A DNA stretch of 64,000 bases from Marinomonas spartinae (GCF_016461715.1 NZ_JAEMUI010000018.1:45831-109830); one strand, 5' to 3'; positions 44,853 to 54,721 are shown, counted from the stretch's first letter. A program made the numbers and translations. The notes: a model not told the origin generated them from the letters alone.

Positions 44853-45830
44853 TTATGCAGATTTACGACACACTAATTTGGGGGAAAACAGGGTTTGCAC
44901 GTCGTATTGACAATCATAAATGGTATTCAACAACAACTTAGCCGTGGCATTGGCCATATCAAACAAAGGCAATTGTATTGTCGTTAAACTAGGTGAGGTG
45001 TAGCGTGCTAAATAGGTATCATCAAAACCAATAATGGCAATGTCTTCGGGCACCTTAACCTTATGTTCATTACACACATGTAACGCGCCTATCGCCATAA
45101 GATCGTTCCCTAAAAACACGGCTGTTGGCCGTTCCCCAAGACGAAGAATACTCTGCATATGTTTCACGCCTGATTCAATTGTAAAATCTCCTTCGACTTC
45201 GTAAGTTAATGCTAATCCAGCCGCCTCCATCGCTTGCAGAGAGCCAAGATAACGCTGCGAAGCATCTGATTTACTTTTCGGCCCCCTTACAATGGCAATA
45301 CGCCTATGCCCTTGATCCAACAAATACTGAATCGCCATTTTGCCACCTGAAAAGTTGTCAAAGGCAATATTACGACCATGGTCGCCATCGAAATGTTGAT
45401 TCATAACAAAAACGGGACAACGACGATTAATCTCAGCCAGCTCCTCTTCACTCATGTAACGAGTCACCAGCACTAAGGCATCCACTTGGCGCTTAATTAA
45501 AAAGTCCACCGCTTCACGCTCACCCGATAACGAATCATTACCACTGGCAATAATGGCATGCCGATCCGCTTTTCTGAGGGCTTTTTCAACACCACCAGCC
45601 GCAGGACCGTAATAAATATTATCGATATTAGACGCCACTAAACCAACCGTGAAGGTTTTATTACTCGCCAACGAGCGCGCGGCCTGATTCGGCACATATG
45701 ACAACGTATCAATAGCCTCCATCACCCTATTTCGGGTTTCCTCCCTGACTCGTGCAGCGCCGCTTAATACCCGTGAAACCGTGGCGTTGGATACACCTGC
45801 CTTTTTAGCAACTTCTGAAATTGTGCTCAT
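44853..45830 (-). CDS. LacI-family transcriptional repressor
   Basis: A 325-residue repressor: N-terminal HTH (TISEVAKKAGVSNATVSRVLSG) with hinge helix (YVPNQAARSLASN), then a periplasmic-binding-like sugar-sensing domain (VGLVASNIDNIYYG, GFDDTYLARYTSPSLTTI). ATG at 45830 follows ACTAGGGTTATTTT. It lies directly upstream of the GH3 gene in the same direction with the operator palindrome between, so it should control that gene; a glucoside is the likely inducer. Confidence 0.92.
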   Translation of the reverse strand: MSTISEVAKKAGVSNATVSRVLSGAARVREETRNRVMEAIDTLSYVPNQAARSLASNKTFTVGLVASNIDNIYYGPAAGGVEKALRKADRHAIIASGNDSLSGEREAVDFLIKRQVDALVLVTRYMSEEELAEINRRCPVFVMNQHFDGDHGRNIAFDNFSGGKMAIQYLLDQGHRRIAIVRGPKSKSDASQRYLGSLQAMEAAGLALTYEVEGDFTIESGVKHMQSILRLGERPTAVFLGNDLMAIGALHVCNEHKVKVPEDIAIIGFDDTYLARYTSPSLTTIQLPLFDMANATAKLLLNTIYDCQYDVQTLFSPKLVCRKSA

Positions 45831-45973
45831 AAAATAACCCTAGTACTATCTACTTTGCATACTGTCGCGTATTTTTACTGATAACACCACTTATCCTACG
45901 TTGACTATGAAATCAATCATTTGACTATTCAGTCAAATCCCTGACAATAGCACTATATCGAAGGAGTACAAAT

Positions 45974-46264
45974 ATGGGTATTTTATCTGGCCTAAAAAGC
46001 CTTTTTTCTGGTGGCGATGTGGCCCCGGAGCAACAAAAAGAAGACGCGCTGGAATACAAAGGGTTTGAGATTGTTCCCGCACCAATAAAAGAAGGGAGCC
46101 AGTTCCGTGTTGCTGCGATCATTAGCAAAGGAGAAGGGGAAGAGAGAAAAGAACACAATTTTATTCGTTCAGATCTTATCCCAGGTCGAGATGAATGCAT
46201 CGAAATCACAGTACGAAAAACCAAGCTGTTCATTGATCAACTAGGTGATAATCTATTCCACTAA
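45974..46264 (+). CDS. HlyU-family protein
   Basis: A 96-residue protein of the HlyU family (Pfam HlyU), known from Vibrio as a regulator of hemolysin but widespread in marine gammaproteobacteria. It has GILSGLKSLFSGG at the start, EYKGFEIVPAPI, EHNFIRSDLIPG and the end FIDQLGDNLF. ATG at 45974 follows ATCGAAGGAGTACAA. This is not the ArsR-type HlyU. Function is unclear. The next gene starts 22 bases on and may be cotranscribed. Confidence 0.85.
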   Translation: MGILSGLKSLFSGGDVAPEQQKEDALEYKGFEIVPAPIKEGSQFRVAAIISKGEGEERKEHNFIRSDLIPGRDECIEITVRKTKLFIDQLGDNLFH

Positions 46265-46286
46265 TAAAAATAATTAGGTAGCCCTT

Positions 46287-47345
46287 ATGAGCAGACCAAT
46301 AGGACAGCAATGGACATTAGTTAACGACCATGAGGACCTATTGGGCGCCGATTTTCGAGCACGTACTTTTGCTTTCCCAGGTCCCAAATCCTCCGTTCAT
46401 ACCACCCTAGTCAATCACCTTGGTAACCCCAGAGCCAAACGTGCCATTCTTTACGTTCACGGCTACACAGATTACTTTTTTCAAACGGGATTGGCTGACT
46501 ATTTTATAGACCAAAACTACCGCTTTTATGCAGTGGACTTACAAGGCTACGGACGCTCTATTCGCCCCAGCACACCACCGAATTGGTGTGATTCGATTGA
46601 ACAATATGGACAAGATTTAGACATAGCCTTAATCACCATGAAACAAGAAGGGGTTGATGAAGTCATTATACTGGCTCACTCAACGGGTGGTTTAATCGTA
46701 TCGACCTACCTGGCGCAACCGTATGCTCCTAATGAACGAGAAAGCCATTACCAAAAAGACTTTCCTAACATTATCGGCCTAATATTAAACAGTCCTTTTT
46801 TGGCTCTTCCCTTTCCACCAGCGGTACTTAATAGAGTAAGTTGGCCCATTCGCATGCTGGTATCTTTGTTACCTTTTTCCTATTTGCGAGCGAAAAAAAT
46901 TTCAATTTATGCAAAAAGCATCCACACCAAGTTTGGTGGACAATGGGACTATCGGCTCGATTGGAAACCAGCAGAGGGATTCCCACTCGCCTTTAAATGG
47001 CTTAAAGAAGTCATTTTGGCACAACGCAATCTAGCCAAAAAGCGCTTGTCCATCCCAACCCTTATGTGTCACGCCACAAAAACGACTATTGGTAAGCTCA
47101 CTGTAGAAGAAACGCAGCAAGGCGATGGGGTTTTGGACGTAGACAGTATGCTGGAGGCGGCCCAAAAAACCTTCTGCAACTTAACCACAGCTGCCATCGA
47201 TAATGGATATCATGACCTCTACTTATCAAAACCAGAGGCACAAAGAGACTATCTAGACAGCATACATGACTGGCTGACAAAATTTCATATCCCAAATACA
47301 ACACCATCCCCCAATGAAAAGGTCACCCCCCCTGACGAAGCATAA
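46287..47345 (+). CDS. Lysophospholipase-like alpha/beta hydrolase
   Basis: A 352-residue cytosolic serine hydrolase of the S33/monoacylglycerol lipase type. YVHGYTDYFFQTGLADYFI forms the oxyanion side, ILAHSTGGLIVSTYL holds the Ser nucleophile near 126, the Asp is probably in the VDVDSM region and His in DNGYHDLYLS near 310. ATG at 46287 follows TTAGGTAGCCCTT. It likely cleaves lysophospholipids or monoglycerides. Its last 23 bases overlap the end of the convergent SDR gene. Confidence 0.83.
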   Translation: MSRPIGQQWTLVNDHEDLLGADFRARTFAFPGPKSSVHTTLVNHLGNPRAKRAILYVHGYTDYFFQTGLADYFIDQNYRFYAVDLQGYGRSIRPSTPPNWCDSIEQYGQDLDIALITMKQEGVDEVIILAHSTGGLIVSTYLAQPYAPNERESHYQKDFPNIIGLILNSPFLALPFPPAVLNRVSWPIRMLVSLLPFSYLRAKKISIYAKSIHTKFGGQWDYRLDWKPAEGFPLAFKWLKEVILAQRNLAKKRLSIPTLMCHATKTTIGKLTVEETQQGDGVLDVDSMLEAAQKTFCNLTTAAIDNGYHDLYLSKPEAQRDYLDSIHDWLTKFHIPNTTPSPNEKVTPPDEA

Positions 47346-48156
47346 TTTTATCCAACAACCAAGTGGGAAAAATACGTTTCATGATGCCCGCCGCATAGGT
47401 CGGTAGCGTGACATAATAACGCGATTTAGGGTGTTTTGCTTCAAGGGCATGAATCAGCTTCTCAACCACCGCACTGGCCGGCAAGGTTTGTGATGAGGTT
47501 GGCCCTTCTTTACTTAGACGGGTAATCGCCTCCTCGTAACCCGACTTATGACGACTACTGGCAATATCAACATTCTCTTGTAAGGCTTTTAATGCATTCG
47601 CTCTAAAGCGACTTTCAATCGGACCTGGCTCAATCAAACTGATGGTAATTGGCGTATCCGCCAGTTCCAACCGTAATGTGTCTGTTAAACCTTCTAAAGC
47701 AAATTTACTGGCGTTATATGCCCCACGAAACGGTGCCGCCACTAGCCCCAGTACCGAACTATTGTGTACGATACGTCCATATCCCTGAGCCAACATGATT
47801 TTTAACACACGAGTGGTCAGTTCATGGGTACCAAAAAAATTGACATCAAACTGTTTTTTTAACGTATCGACAGATAAGTCTTCCACTGCTCCAGGTTGGC
47901 CATAGGCGCCATTATTGAAAAGTGCAAACAGATGCCCTCCTGTTATTTCTAAGGTTTCGCGTAAGCCTGATTCAATCGAATGGGAATTGGCTAAATCCAA
48001 CTGCACAACATGCTTAATGCCTTGTGCCTTTAACCTTTCTATATCTTCAACCTGACGACAACTTGCCACGACGAGAAATTGACGCTCTTGCAGCATTTTG
48101 GCTGCTTCAAGACCAATACCACTAGAACACCCCGTGATTAAAATGGAATACTGCAC
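47323..48156 (-). CDS. Short-chain dehydrogenase/reductase (retinol dehydrogenase-like)
   Basis: A 277-residue SDR with cofactor motif TGCSSGIG, NNGAYG, NSSVLGLV and catalytic YNASK. The Gly-rich region and VASCR match the 17-beta/retinol-dehydrogenase-like classical group common in marine bacteria. The start is a GTG at 48156 preceded by AGAGGAGG with a 4-base spacer and gives VQYSILITG; a longer frame to 48201 has no ribosome site. It converges with and overlaps the hydrolase gene by 23 bases. Substrate unknown. Confidence 0.83.
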   Translation of the reverse strand: MQYSILITGCSSGIGLEAAKMLQERQFLVVASCRQVEDIERLKAQGIKHVVQLDLANSHSIESGLRETLEITGGHLFALFNNGAYGQPGAVEDLSVDTLKKQFDVNFFGTHELTTRVLKIMLAQGYGRIVHNSSVLGLVAAPFRGAYNASKFALEGLTDTLRLELADTPITISLIEPGPIESRFRANALKALQENVDIASSRHKSGYEEAITRLSKEGPTSSQTLPASAVVEKLIHALEAKHPKSRYYVTLPTYAAGIMKRIFPTWLLDKIMLRQGG

Positions 48157-48307
48157 AGCGCCTCCTCTTAAAGTAAAAATGACGTCTTTGGATCTTAGCA
48201 AAAAGCCAACAAACTTGTCTTTATATTGATTTCGGTCAGCTTACAACCCCCATTCTTGCCCCATAATTATTTTTAATGATAACAAGATACGACGGTAGAG
48301 GGATTAC

Positions 48308-49936
48308 ATGAAACTAAGCTCAGTAAAAGTAGGGAATAAACTATGGGGACTCGTCGCTATTCAGGTGGCACTCCTCATTATATTTGCTGTCATGGCCTAT
48401 TCAGACCTTCATAAGCAGCTTATTAAAGACCGACAGCAACAAGTGAAAGAACAAGTGGAAAACGCCTACTCGCTAGTGGAATATTACGCGAAAAAAGCGA
48501 CAACTATCGGTGAGGAACGAGCGAAAAAAGAAGCCCTTAACGCCCTATCGTCGTTACGCTTCGGTCCATCAAACTCAGGTTACTTCTGGGTAAACGATAT
48601 GCAAGAAAAATTACTGATGCACCCTTTCAGACCAAACTTAATTGGTAAGAGCATGAAAGACGTCACAGACGCCAACGGTTTTCACCATTGGCAAGCCATG
48701 GTTAATACCGTACGAAAAAATGGCGAAGGCTTTATCGAGTATAAATATAAAGATCCACGAAACTCAAAAGCTGAAGACAAAGTCTCTTATGTAAAAGGTT
48801 ATCAACCTTGGGGTTGGGTCATTGGCAGCGGTACTTTGTACAGTGGCGTTGAAAAGACCTTTTGGTCCTCCATTCAAAAGAATGCCAGTATCGAAATTGT
48901 CTTGTTAATTTTGTCTTTTATTGCCAGTGTTACCATTGTTCGTAGTATTGTTCGCCCGCTTAAAACCGTCACCGAACACCTTAAACACATTTCTGATGGG
49001 GATTTCACCAAACAGATAAAAATGGAACGTAAAGACGAAATTGGTGAACTCGCCGATGCGGCAAACCATGTATCAACCTCTCTAAGTGAAACCTTGTTAG
49101 AAGTAGATCACGCTATCAGCGAACTACAAGCCGTCAGCGTACAGATGCAAGCCAATACGAAACATACTAACAATGGAATGGATCATCAATTCAAAGAAGT
49201 GGAATTACTGGCGACAGCGATGAATGAAATGTCTTACTCGATCAAAGACGTGGCTCAGCACGCCAAAGACACAGCAGAGGCAACTCAGACGGTGCAAACC
49301 ATCACACGTCAAAGCAGTAAAGATTTGGACGAAACCAACCAAAACATCCAGTCGTTAACCAAGCACATTGAAAATGCCAACGATATTATTAGCCTCCTGT
49401 CCGAGCAGACGAATGATATTGACTCCGTTCTAGGGGTGATTGGTGATATTTCAGAGCAAACTAACCTTCTCGCGCTCAATGCAGCGATTGAAGCGGCACG
49501 TGCAGGTGAAATGGGTCGAGGATTTGCCGTCGTTGCCGATGAAGTTCGTTCTCTGGCTAGCCGCACCCAAGACTCAACGGTTGAAATACGTGCGATTATC
49601 GAAAAACTCCAGCAGCAATCAAAAATCGCCTCGAATGCCATGGAAAAAAGCACCAAACAAGCAGAGGACTGTGCGGACCGAATGCATGTTGCTGCCGAAA
49701 ATCTGGGTAACATGCTCACCCAAGTCGACGATGCCTCCGCTCGCAGTAATCAAATCGCCCAAGCCGCCGAACAACAAGGCACCGTGGCCGAGGAAATTAA
49801 TCGTAACTTAATGGGAATTCGTGAAGTCTCAGAAAAAGTCTTAGATGACTCTCAACAAGTAAATGATGGCAGCGAAATGATTGCCCACATGGCCAATGAT
49901 TTAAACCAAAAAATCAAACAGTTCCAGTTCTCTTAA
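48308..49936 (+). CDS. Methyl-accepting chemotaxis protein with single Cache domain
   Basis: A 542-residue chemoreceptor: membrane segment 12-32, periplasmic sCache_2 domain (about 35-190) with [18 protein letters not shown] and [14 protein letters not shown], second segment near 196-215, HAMP, then the signalling domain with the tip [20 protein letters not shown]. Small sCache_2 receptors often sense short organic acids. No CheR-tethering pentapeptide is seen at the C-terminus (IKQFQFS). ATG at 48308 follows GAGGGATTAC. A terminator follows at 49978. Confidence 0.92.
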   Translation: MKLSSVKVGNKLWGLVAIQVALLIIFAVMAYSDLHKQLIKDRQQQVKEQVENAYSLVEYYAKKATTIGEERAKKEALNALSSLRFGPSNSGYFWVNDMQEKLLMHPFRPNLIGKSMKDVTDANGFHHWQAMVNTVRKNGEGFIEYKYKDPRNSKAEDKVSYVKGYQPWGWVIGSGTLYSGVEKTFWSSIQKNASIEIVLLILSFIASVTIVRSIVRPLKTVTEHLKHISDGDFTKQIKMERKDEIGELADAANHVSTSLSETLLEVDHAISELQAVSVQMQANTKHTNNGMDHQFKEVELLATAMNEMSYSIKDVAQHAKDTAEATQTVQTITRQSSKDLDETNQNIQSLTKHIENANDIISLLSEQTNDIDSVLGVIGDISEQTNLLALNAAIEAARAGEMGRGFAVVADEVRSLASRTQDSTVEIRAIIEKLQQQSKIASNAMEKSTKQAEDCADRMHVAAENLGNMLTQVDDASARSNQIAQAAEQQGTVAEEINRNLMGIREVSEKVLDDSQQVNDGSEMIAHMANDLNQKIKQFQFS

Positions 49937-49977
49937 ATGAGATAATATTGACAATATCTGATATCACAGCAAGAAAC

Positions 49978-50009
49978 GAAACAGGTGGGAGGAGCTCACC
50001 TGTTTCATT
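49978..50009 (+). terminator. Terminator-like hairpin after the chemoreceptor gene
   Basis: Perfect 10-bp stem GAAACAGGTG (49978-49987) with its complement at 49997-50006, 9-base loop, followed by a short T run. It lies 41 bases past the stop. Confidence 0.7.
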
Positions 50010-50102
50010 TAAATCCTCGCAAAACAGCGTCACTTTGGTACGCGGCAACAACTTAACACCATGAAAACTAAAGAAAAAAGCGGCCCTATTCGATCAAAAA
50101 AC

Positions 50103-50121
50103 AAGAATGATAATTTTTATC
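50103..50121 (+). promoter_or_regulatory. Fur-box-like site upstream of virK-like gene
   Basis: The 19 bases match the classical Fur consensus (GATAATGATAATCATTATC) at 15 positions, and TGATAA-TTT-TTATCA (50108-50122) is a perfect inverted repeat. It lies 109 bases upstream of the virK-like start in a gap with no other gene. Iron regulation is inferred. Confidence 0.45.
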
Positions 50122-50230
50122 ACGAAAAACAACTACATACGGCAAACGAATAAACGGCTCGACAATTTGATTCAGCCTTTTTTAGAATGTATATTGCGCC
50201 ATCCAAACGACAGCAAAGTGGACTTTCATT

Positions 50231-51148
50231 GTGGTTATAAAACTCGCTCTTCAAGCATGCTCAAGAAAAAGAAAGAATAAACCGAAAGAGGTCATCAAGT
50301 TTGTTCTTCGTGCGCTAATTTATCGCCGCGCTTTTAATGAAATGAAACGTTTTTTTAACAATAAGCAACGAGAAAAGCTGTTCGTCAACGAACCTAACTA
50401 TCTCATGAAATGCATGAAGCCGTTTCTTCGTGTTGGATTTCAAAAAACAGAGATCGCCCAGCTACTCAATGATCACCATGCTTGGGTTGAAAACACCTTT
50501 ACCGAATCGGCTCAAGAGCAAATTTATCTACAAGAAATCCGCCTTCGCTCTCTCCCTATCGATGAACAGGAATACTATCTAACTCTCAATTTCGATGGAA
50601 AATTACGTAAAGAAGCCGAATTAGCCGTTAACATCAAAGACGCACAGAATCATACCTATTACTCACTGGGCTTTACCGTACAAAACCATAATATCTACAT
50701 TGGTTGTATACAAGGCAACAATAATGACCAAGGTTTTACCAAAGCCTTTACCAAAGCCTTTTTTGGCCTGCGCCCTAAATCCTTCTTGGTTGAAACCGCT
50801 CAGTTTTTAGCTCAGCACTTAAAGATGCATCATATTTATGCTGTCAAAAATAGCGCTCATGTCTACAACGCCAAGCGTTATAGCAACGCGGGCGAGCAAG
50901 TCAATATGAACTACGATCAGTTGTGGCTAGAAAGCGATGGTGTTGAACACGATCAATGGTTTTACGAGATTCCATTAACCTCTGAACGCCGTGCCATTGA
51001 AGACATAAAAAGTTCAAAGCGAAAATTATATCGAGATCGCTACCAATGGTTGGATGACCATAACGACACACTGGGTAACGCCATCAAAAGCATTACCAAG
51101 CCAGAGTTTCAAGCGGCGGACAGCAAGATAACGACAAACAGCCTATAA
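50231..51148 (+). CDS. VirK/YbjX-family protein (DUF535)
   Basis: A 305-residue cytosolic protein of the VirK/YbjX family. Recognisable stretches: YYSLGFTV...YIGCIQGNND-type core, GLRPKSFLVETAQFLAQHL, and the closing QLWLESDGVEHDQWFYEIP with RAIEDIKSSKRKLYRDRYQ. YbjX-type proteins are linked to envelope or antimicrobial-peptide stress in enterics; the mechanism is unknown. A GTG at 50231 is the likely start, without a good ribosome site, so the true start may differ. A small tandem repeat (FTKAFTKAF) lies near residue 175. Confidence 0.82.
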   Translation: MVIKLALQACSRKRKNKPKEVIKFVLRALIYRRAFNEMKRFFNNKQREKLFVNEPNYLMKCMKPFLRVGFQKTEIAQLLNDHHAWVENTFTESAQEQIYLQEIRLRSLPIDEQEYYLTLNFDGKLRKEAELAVNIKDAQNHTYYSLGFTVQNHNIYIGCIQGNNNDQGFTKAFTKAFFGLRPKSFLVETAQFLAQHLKMHHIYAVKNSAHVYNAKRYSNAGEQVNMNYDQLWLESDGVEHDQWFYEIPLTSERRAIEDIKSSKRKLYRDRYQWLDDHNDTLGNAIKSITKPEFQAADSKITTNSL

Positions 51149-51187
51149 CCGTAGACAACACGGATATAAATCCCAATTGTCTTATTG

Positions 51188-51220
51188 ATGAGTAATAGGT
51201 TGAAATAACCTGTTGCTCAT
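51188..51220 (+). terminator. Hairpin after virK-like gene
   Basis: A 14-bp stem (51188-51201 with 51207-51220) with two G-U pairs and a 5-base loop, 39 bases past the stop. No T run follows, so it may mainly stabilise the mRNA end. Confidence 0.5.
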
Positions 51221-51312
51221 TGTTATCAAATGAGATCAAAGCTCGGCCTCTCCATTGTTAGTCAAATTTTTACACTCACAAAGGCCATCAAGAAGAATAA
51301 CGAGGTGAATGG

Positions 51313-52491
51313 ATGCGTACCAATTACTGGCATAACTGGCGTTCAGGGCAAAGTGCGACATTAGTCTCCTTTATGACACTGACGTTCTTTACGGGGTTAG
51401 GCAGCGCACTTTTCATCCCAACACTCAGTCTTTTTTTAACCAACCAAGTTCATGCATCGCCTTTTTCGGTGGGCCTTTTTTATACCTTTAACGCATGTGG
51501 CGGCATTGTTTTCAGCCAGTTACTTGCTCGCTATTCCGATCGATGGGGCCACCGCAAGCGTCTAGTATTAATCTGTTTAATAATGGGAGCCACGAATTGC
51601 CTGCTATTTGATTGGTGTCGTCAGTACCTTATTCTCGCTTCTCTGGGAATCGTGCTGTTAAGCTTAGGCGCGGCCGCTATTCCACAAACCTTTGCCATTG
51701 CCCGAGATTATAAAGATCGAGCTGGTGAACGCTCCGTTATGTTCACCTCCATAATGCGCTCTCAAATGTCATTGGCTTGGGTCATCGGCCCTGCTGTTGG
51801 TTTTGGTATTGTTGCCGCTTATGGTTTCACCACGCTTTTTCTTATTGGCATGAGCATTTACCTCATCGGATTTGTAGTCGCCCTTGTCACCTTACCAGAC
51901 TTGCCTCATACCCCTAGTGAACGCAAAGCAGAACACAGGGGGATCCGCGCCAACTTTGACGCCTTTAAACTGTTTCTCGCCTGTACCCTAATGTGGGGTT
52001 GCAACAGCATGTATATTATTTCCATGCCACTCTATATTAGCCATCAACTGGGTCTTCCTCAGGAACTCGCAGGCTGGATGATGGGGACGGCTGCCGGATT
52101 AGAAATTCCTATTATGCTACTGTCCGGCTATCTGACCCAATATTGCCGTATGCGCACACTTTTAATTGGCGCCTGCTTGGCTGCTATGGCCTTTTATCTT
52201 GGCATGTACTTTGTGACCTCTGAATACGCTTTGCTCGCACTACAATTTGGTAATGCAATATTTATTGGCATACTTGGTGGCTTAGGCATGGTGTACTTCC
52301 AAGATCTTATGCCGGGACGAAGTGGTCAAGCGACCACCTTGTCGACCAATGCTATTTACACGGGCAATGTCATGGCGGGTGCACTTGCTGGTACCCTTGC
52401 CCAGTATTTTGGTTACAGTAGTCCCTTCCTTGTAGCAATCGTCTTAATAGCTGTGGCGACTTTTATTCTGACCAAAGTAAAACCCTTATAA
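51313..52491 (+). CDS. Set-family MFS sugar exporter
   Basis: A 392-residue, 12-helix MFS protein of the sugar-efflux Set family. It matches SetA/SetB along its length: FIPTLSLFLTNQV, FSVGLFYTFNACGGIV, MFTSIMRSQMSLAWVIGPAVGF and the motif A loop ARYSDRWGHRKRL. Set proteins export glucosides, lactose or related sugars and relieve sugar-phosphate stress. ATG at 51313 follows AACGAGGTGAATGG. It stands alone, but a GH3 glucosidase gene lies 7 kb away. Confidence 0.88.
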   Translation: MRTNYWHNWRSGQSATLVSFMTLTFFTGLGSALFIPTLSLFLTNQVHASPFSVGLFYTFNACGGIVFSQLLARYSDRWGHRKRLVLICLIMGATNCLLFDWCRQYLILASLGIVLLSLGAAAIPQTFAIARDYKDRAGERSVMFTSIMRSQMSLAWVIGPAVGFGIVAAYGFTTLFLIGMSIYLIGFVVALVTLPDLPHTPSERKAEHRGIRANFDAFKLFLACTLMWGCNSMYIISMPLYISHQLGLPQELAGWMMGTAAGLEIPIMLLSGYLTQYCRMRTLLIGACLAAMAFYLGMYFVTSEYALLALQFGNAIFIGILGGLGMVYFQDLMPGRSGQATTLSTNAIYTGNVMAGALAGTLAQYFGYSSPFLVAIVLIAVATFILTKVKPL

Positions 52492-52652
52492 GAACACGAC
52501 CCTTCTCTGGCTCAATAAGAGCAAATTAGTTATAAAACCAGTTAATGAGCCCCCCTCCCAATCAATGAGACAAGATGCAAATACTCTGTCAAACTTTAGT
52601 TACTAAATAGCACTTGTTATAGTGGTATGACTTTTAAGCAAGAGAGGCCTCT

Positions 52653-52937
52653 ATGAAGCAAATGCGACAAGACCAATCAAGCGATCTGATTTTTATCTTC
52701 GGTCATGATGAGTTAATTATTCACCGACGTTACGAAGTACTTAGCATCATCAATGACCTGATGCTGGCAATGTGGTTTGCCATCGGCAGCGTGTGTTTCT
52801 TTTATACCGGTGAAATACTAACCATTGGCGTTTGGCTGTTTTTAATAGGCAGTATACAACTGATGATCCGTCCTATTATTCGTTTAGCCCGTAGTATTCA
52901 TTTGAAAAGACTGCCCGACAGCTCGGACAGCTATTGA
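52653..52937 (+). CDS. YrhK-like membrane protein
   Basis: A 94-residue protein with an N-terminal soluble part (FGHDELIIHRRYEVLSIIND) and two membrane helices (LAMWFAIGSVCFFYTG, TIGVWLFLIGSIQLMIRPII). The order fits the YrhK domain family; function unknown. ATG at 52653 follows AAGAGAGG. A terminator lies 7 bases downstream. Confidence 0.8.
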   Translation: MKQMRQDQSSDLIFIFGHDELIIHRRYEVLSIINDLMLAMWFAIGSVCFFYTGEILTIGVWLFLIGSIQLMIRPIIRLARSIHLKRLPDSSDSY

Positions 52938-52943
52938 ACGATA

Positions 52944-52973
52944 AAAAGGCGAACCCCTTTGGATTCGCCTTTT
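52944..52973. terminator. Bidirectional terminator, yrhK-like and ABC operon
   Basis: Perfect 10-bp stem AAAAGGCGAA (52944-52953) with its complement at 52964-52973 and a 10-base loop, between the convergent yrhK-like gene and the ABC operon. Confidence 0.8.
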
Positions 52974-53006
52974 CACTTTAATACCCTTTGGGAAGGTCAC
53001 TAGGCT

Positions 53007-54710
53007 CTAAAGCGCCAAGTTCGCTTCAAACCATTGCGGATTTTGCGGGATAGAAGCAATCAATTTTTGTGTGTAATCATGCTGAGGATTCGCATAAACG
53101 CTATCCGCATCGCCCATTTCCACTACTTTCCCTTGCTGCATCACCATGATTTGATCGGAAATATGCTTGACCACAGATAAGTCATGGGAAATAAACAAGT
53201 ACGACATCTGAAACTCATCTTGCAAATCTTGCAATAAGTTGAGAACTTGCGCTTGCACCGAGACATCTAACGCTGAAACCGACTCATCACAAATCAAAAT
53301 ATCCGGCTGCAACGTTAGACAACGGGCAATGGCAATGCGCTGGCGTTGTCCTCCTGAAAACTCATGAGGGTATTTATTAAAGGCATTGGCCGCTAAGCCC
53401 ACTTTATCCAATAAAGACCGAGCAAGCTTTTCACGCTCTTGTTTGTCCTTACCAATATGATGGAGCAACATTGGCTCGATTAAAATTTGCCCTACCGTGA
53501 ACCTTGGATTCAATGACGCATAAGGGTTCTGAAAGATAATCTGCACTCGGCGTTTCAAAGGCTTAAAATCCTCATTTGACATGCTAAGAATGTCTTTGCC
53601 TTCAAACAATGCCTCACCTGAGGTCGATTCCAGCAAGCGCATAATAGTATGCCCAACGGTGGATTTGCCTGAGCCAGACTCGCCCACAATGCCGAGTGTT
53701 TTTCCCCTTTGCAATTGAAACGACACTCCATCCACGGCTTTTAAATCAATATACCGAAACAGGCCCGTTTTGATTTTAAAGTACTTACAAAGGTTATTCA
53801 CTTCTAGGATCACCGGGTTACCTTCTTGATAACCACGGGAGCGATTCGCAGGCAATTGATACGCCTCTCCTTGGAGAAAGTCATCAATCACCGCCAAACG
53901 CTCAGGACGATACGTTAAGCTAGGCCGACAGTTTAGCAGCGCCTTCGTGTAAGGATGTTTAGGATGACGAAATACCTCTTCAATCACACCTGACTCACAT
54001 ATTTCACCATGACGCATTACCACGACTTCATCCGCAAACTCCGCGACGACCCCAAGATCGTGGGTAACAAATAACACTGACATGCCATGCTTTTTCTGCA
54101 TCTTGGTAATCAGTTCTAAAATCTGCTTTTGAATGGTCACATCCAAAGCCGTCGTCGGCTCATCGGCGATTAATAGTTTGGGTTCACAAGCGATAGCGAT
54201 GGCAATCATCACCCGTTGTTGCTGACCACCAGACAGCTCATGGGGGTAAGCATGAATACGACTTTCAGGATTCGGTAACCCCACCTCTGTCAGCAAATCA
54301 ATGGCCTTTTGCCGTGCGGCTTTTTTGCTCATGGATTTGTGTTCTTGCAAGGTTTCTATGATCTGATCACCAATGGTAAATACGGGATTTAACGAACTCA
54401 TTGGATCCTGAAAGATCATTGCAATATCGCCGCCCCGCAGACGGCGCAACTCCTTTTTGCTCATGGCTAATACCGAGCGACCATTAAACTCAATACAACT
54501 GTCCTGATCGATTACAGTATTTGACTCAGGCAACAACCCCATTAAAGCGGTCGAGGTGACGGATTTTCCCGAGCCAGACTCCCCCACCAGTGCTAACACG
54601 GTATGATGAGGGATATCAAAACTTATACGTTTAAGGGCTTCAAAATAACGACCGTCTTCCATTTTGAAGTCAATTTTTAGGTTACTAATACGGACTAATG
54701 GCGTTTTCAT
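53007..54710 (-). CDS. Peptide ABC transporter ATPase, two fused ATP-binding domains
   Basis: A 567-residue cytosolic ATPase that powers peptide uptake. Each half is a complete ABC: Walker A GESGSGKS in both, signature LSGGQQQR in the first and FSGGQRQR in the second, Walker B LLIADEPTTALD and ILICDESVSALD. The halves correspond to DppD and DppF; fused forms are YejF-like or GsiA-like. Each half also has the oligopeptide-transporter C-terminal extension (HPYTKALLNCRPS, HDYTQKLIASIP). It is last in a four-gene operon. Confidence 0.92.
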   Translation of the reverse strand: MKTPLVRISNLKIDFKMEDGRYFEALKRISFDIPHHTVLALVGESGSGKSVTSTALMGLLPESNTVIDQDSCIEFNGRSVLAMSKKELRRLRGGDIAMIFQDPMSSLNPVFTIGDQIIETLQEHKSMSKKAARQKAIDLLTEVGLPNPESRIHAYPHELSGGQQQRVMIAIAIACEPKLLIADEPTTALDVTIQKQILELITKMQKKHGMSVLFVTHDLGVVAEFADEVVVMRHGEICESGVIEEVFRHPKHPYTKALLNCRPSLTYRPERLAVIDDFLQGEAYQLPANRSRGYQEGNPVILEVNNLCKYFKIKTGLFRYIDLKAVDGVSFQLQRGKTLGIVGESGSGKSTVGHTIMRLLESTSGEALFEGKDILSMSNEDFKPLKRRVQIIFQNPYASLNPRFTVGQILIEPMLLHHIGKDKQEREKLARSLLDKVGLAANAFNKYPHEFSGGQRQRIAIARCLTLQPDILICDESVSALDVSVQAQVLNLLQDLQDEFQMSYLFISHDLSVVKHISDQIMVMQQGKVVEMGDADSVYANPQHDYTQKLIASIPQNPQWFEANLAL

Positions 54711-54721
54711 ATTCTTACCTA

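Noticed and set aside
49309..49719. 136-codon frame antisense to the chemoreceptor
   Set aside because: Ser/Ala/Arg-rich translation typical of the opposite strand of coiled-coil genes.
50061..50153. Possible 30-codon small gene upstream of the virK-like gene
   Set aside because: ATG without a ribosome site; the stretch overlaps the Fur-like site and the translation shows no hydrophobic or conserved pattern.
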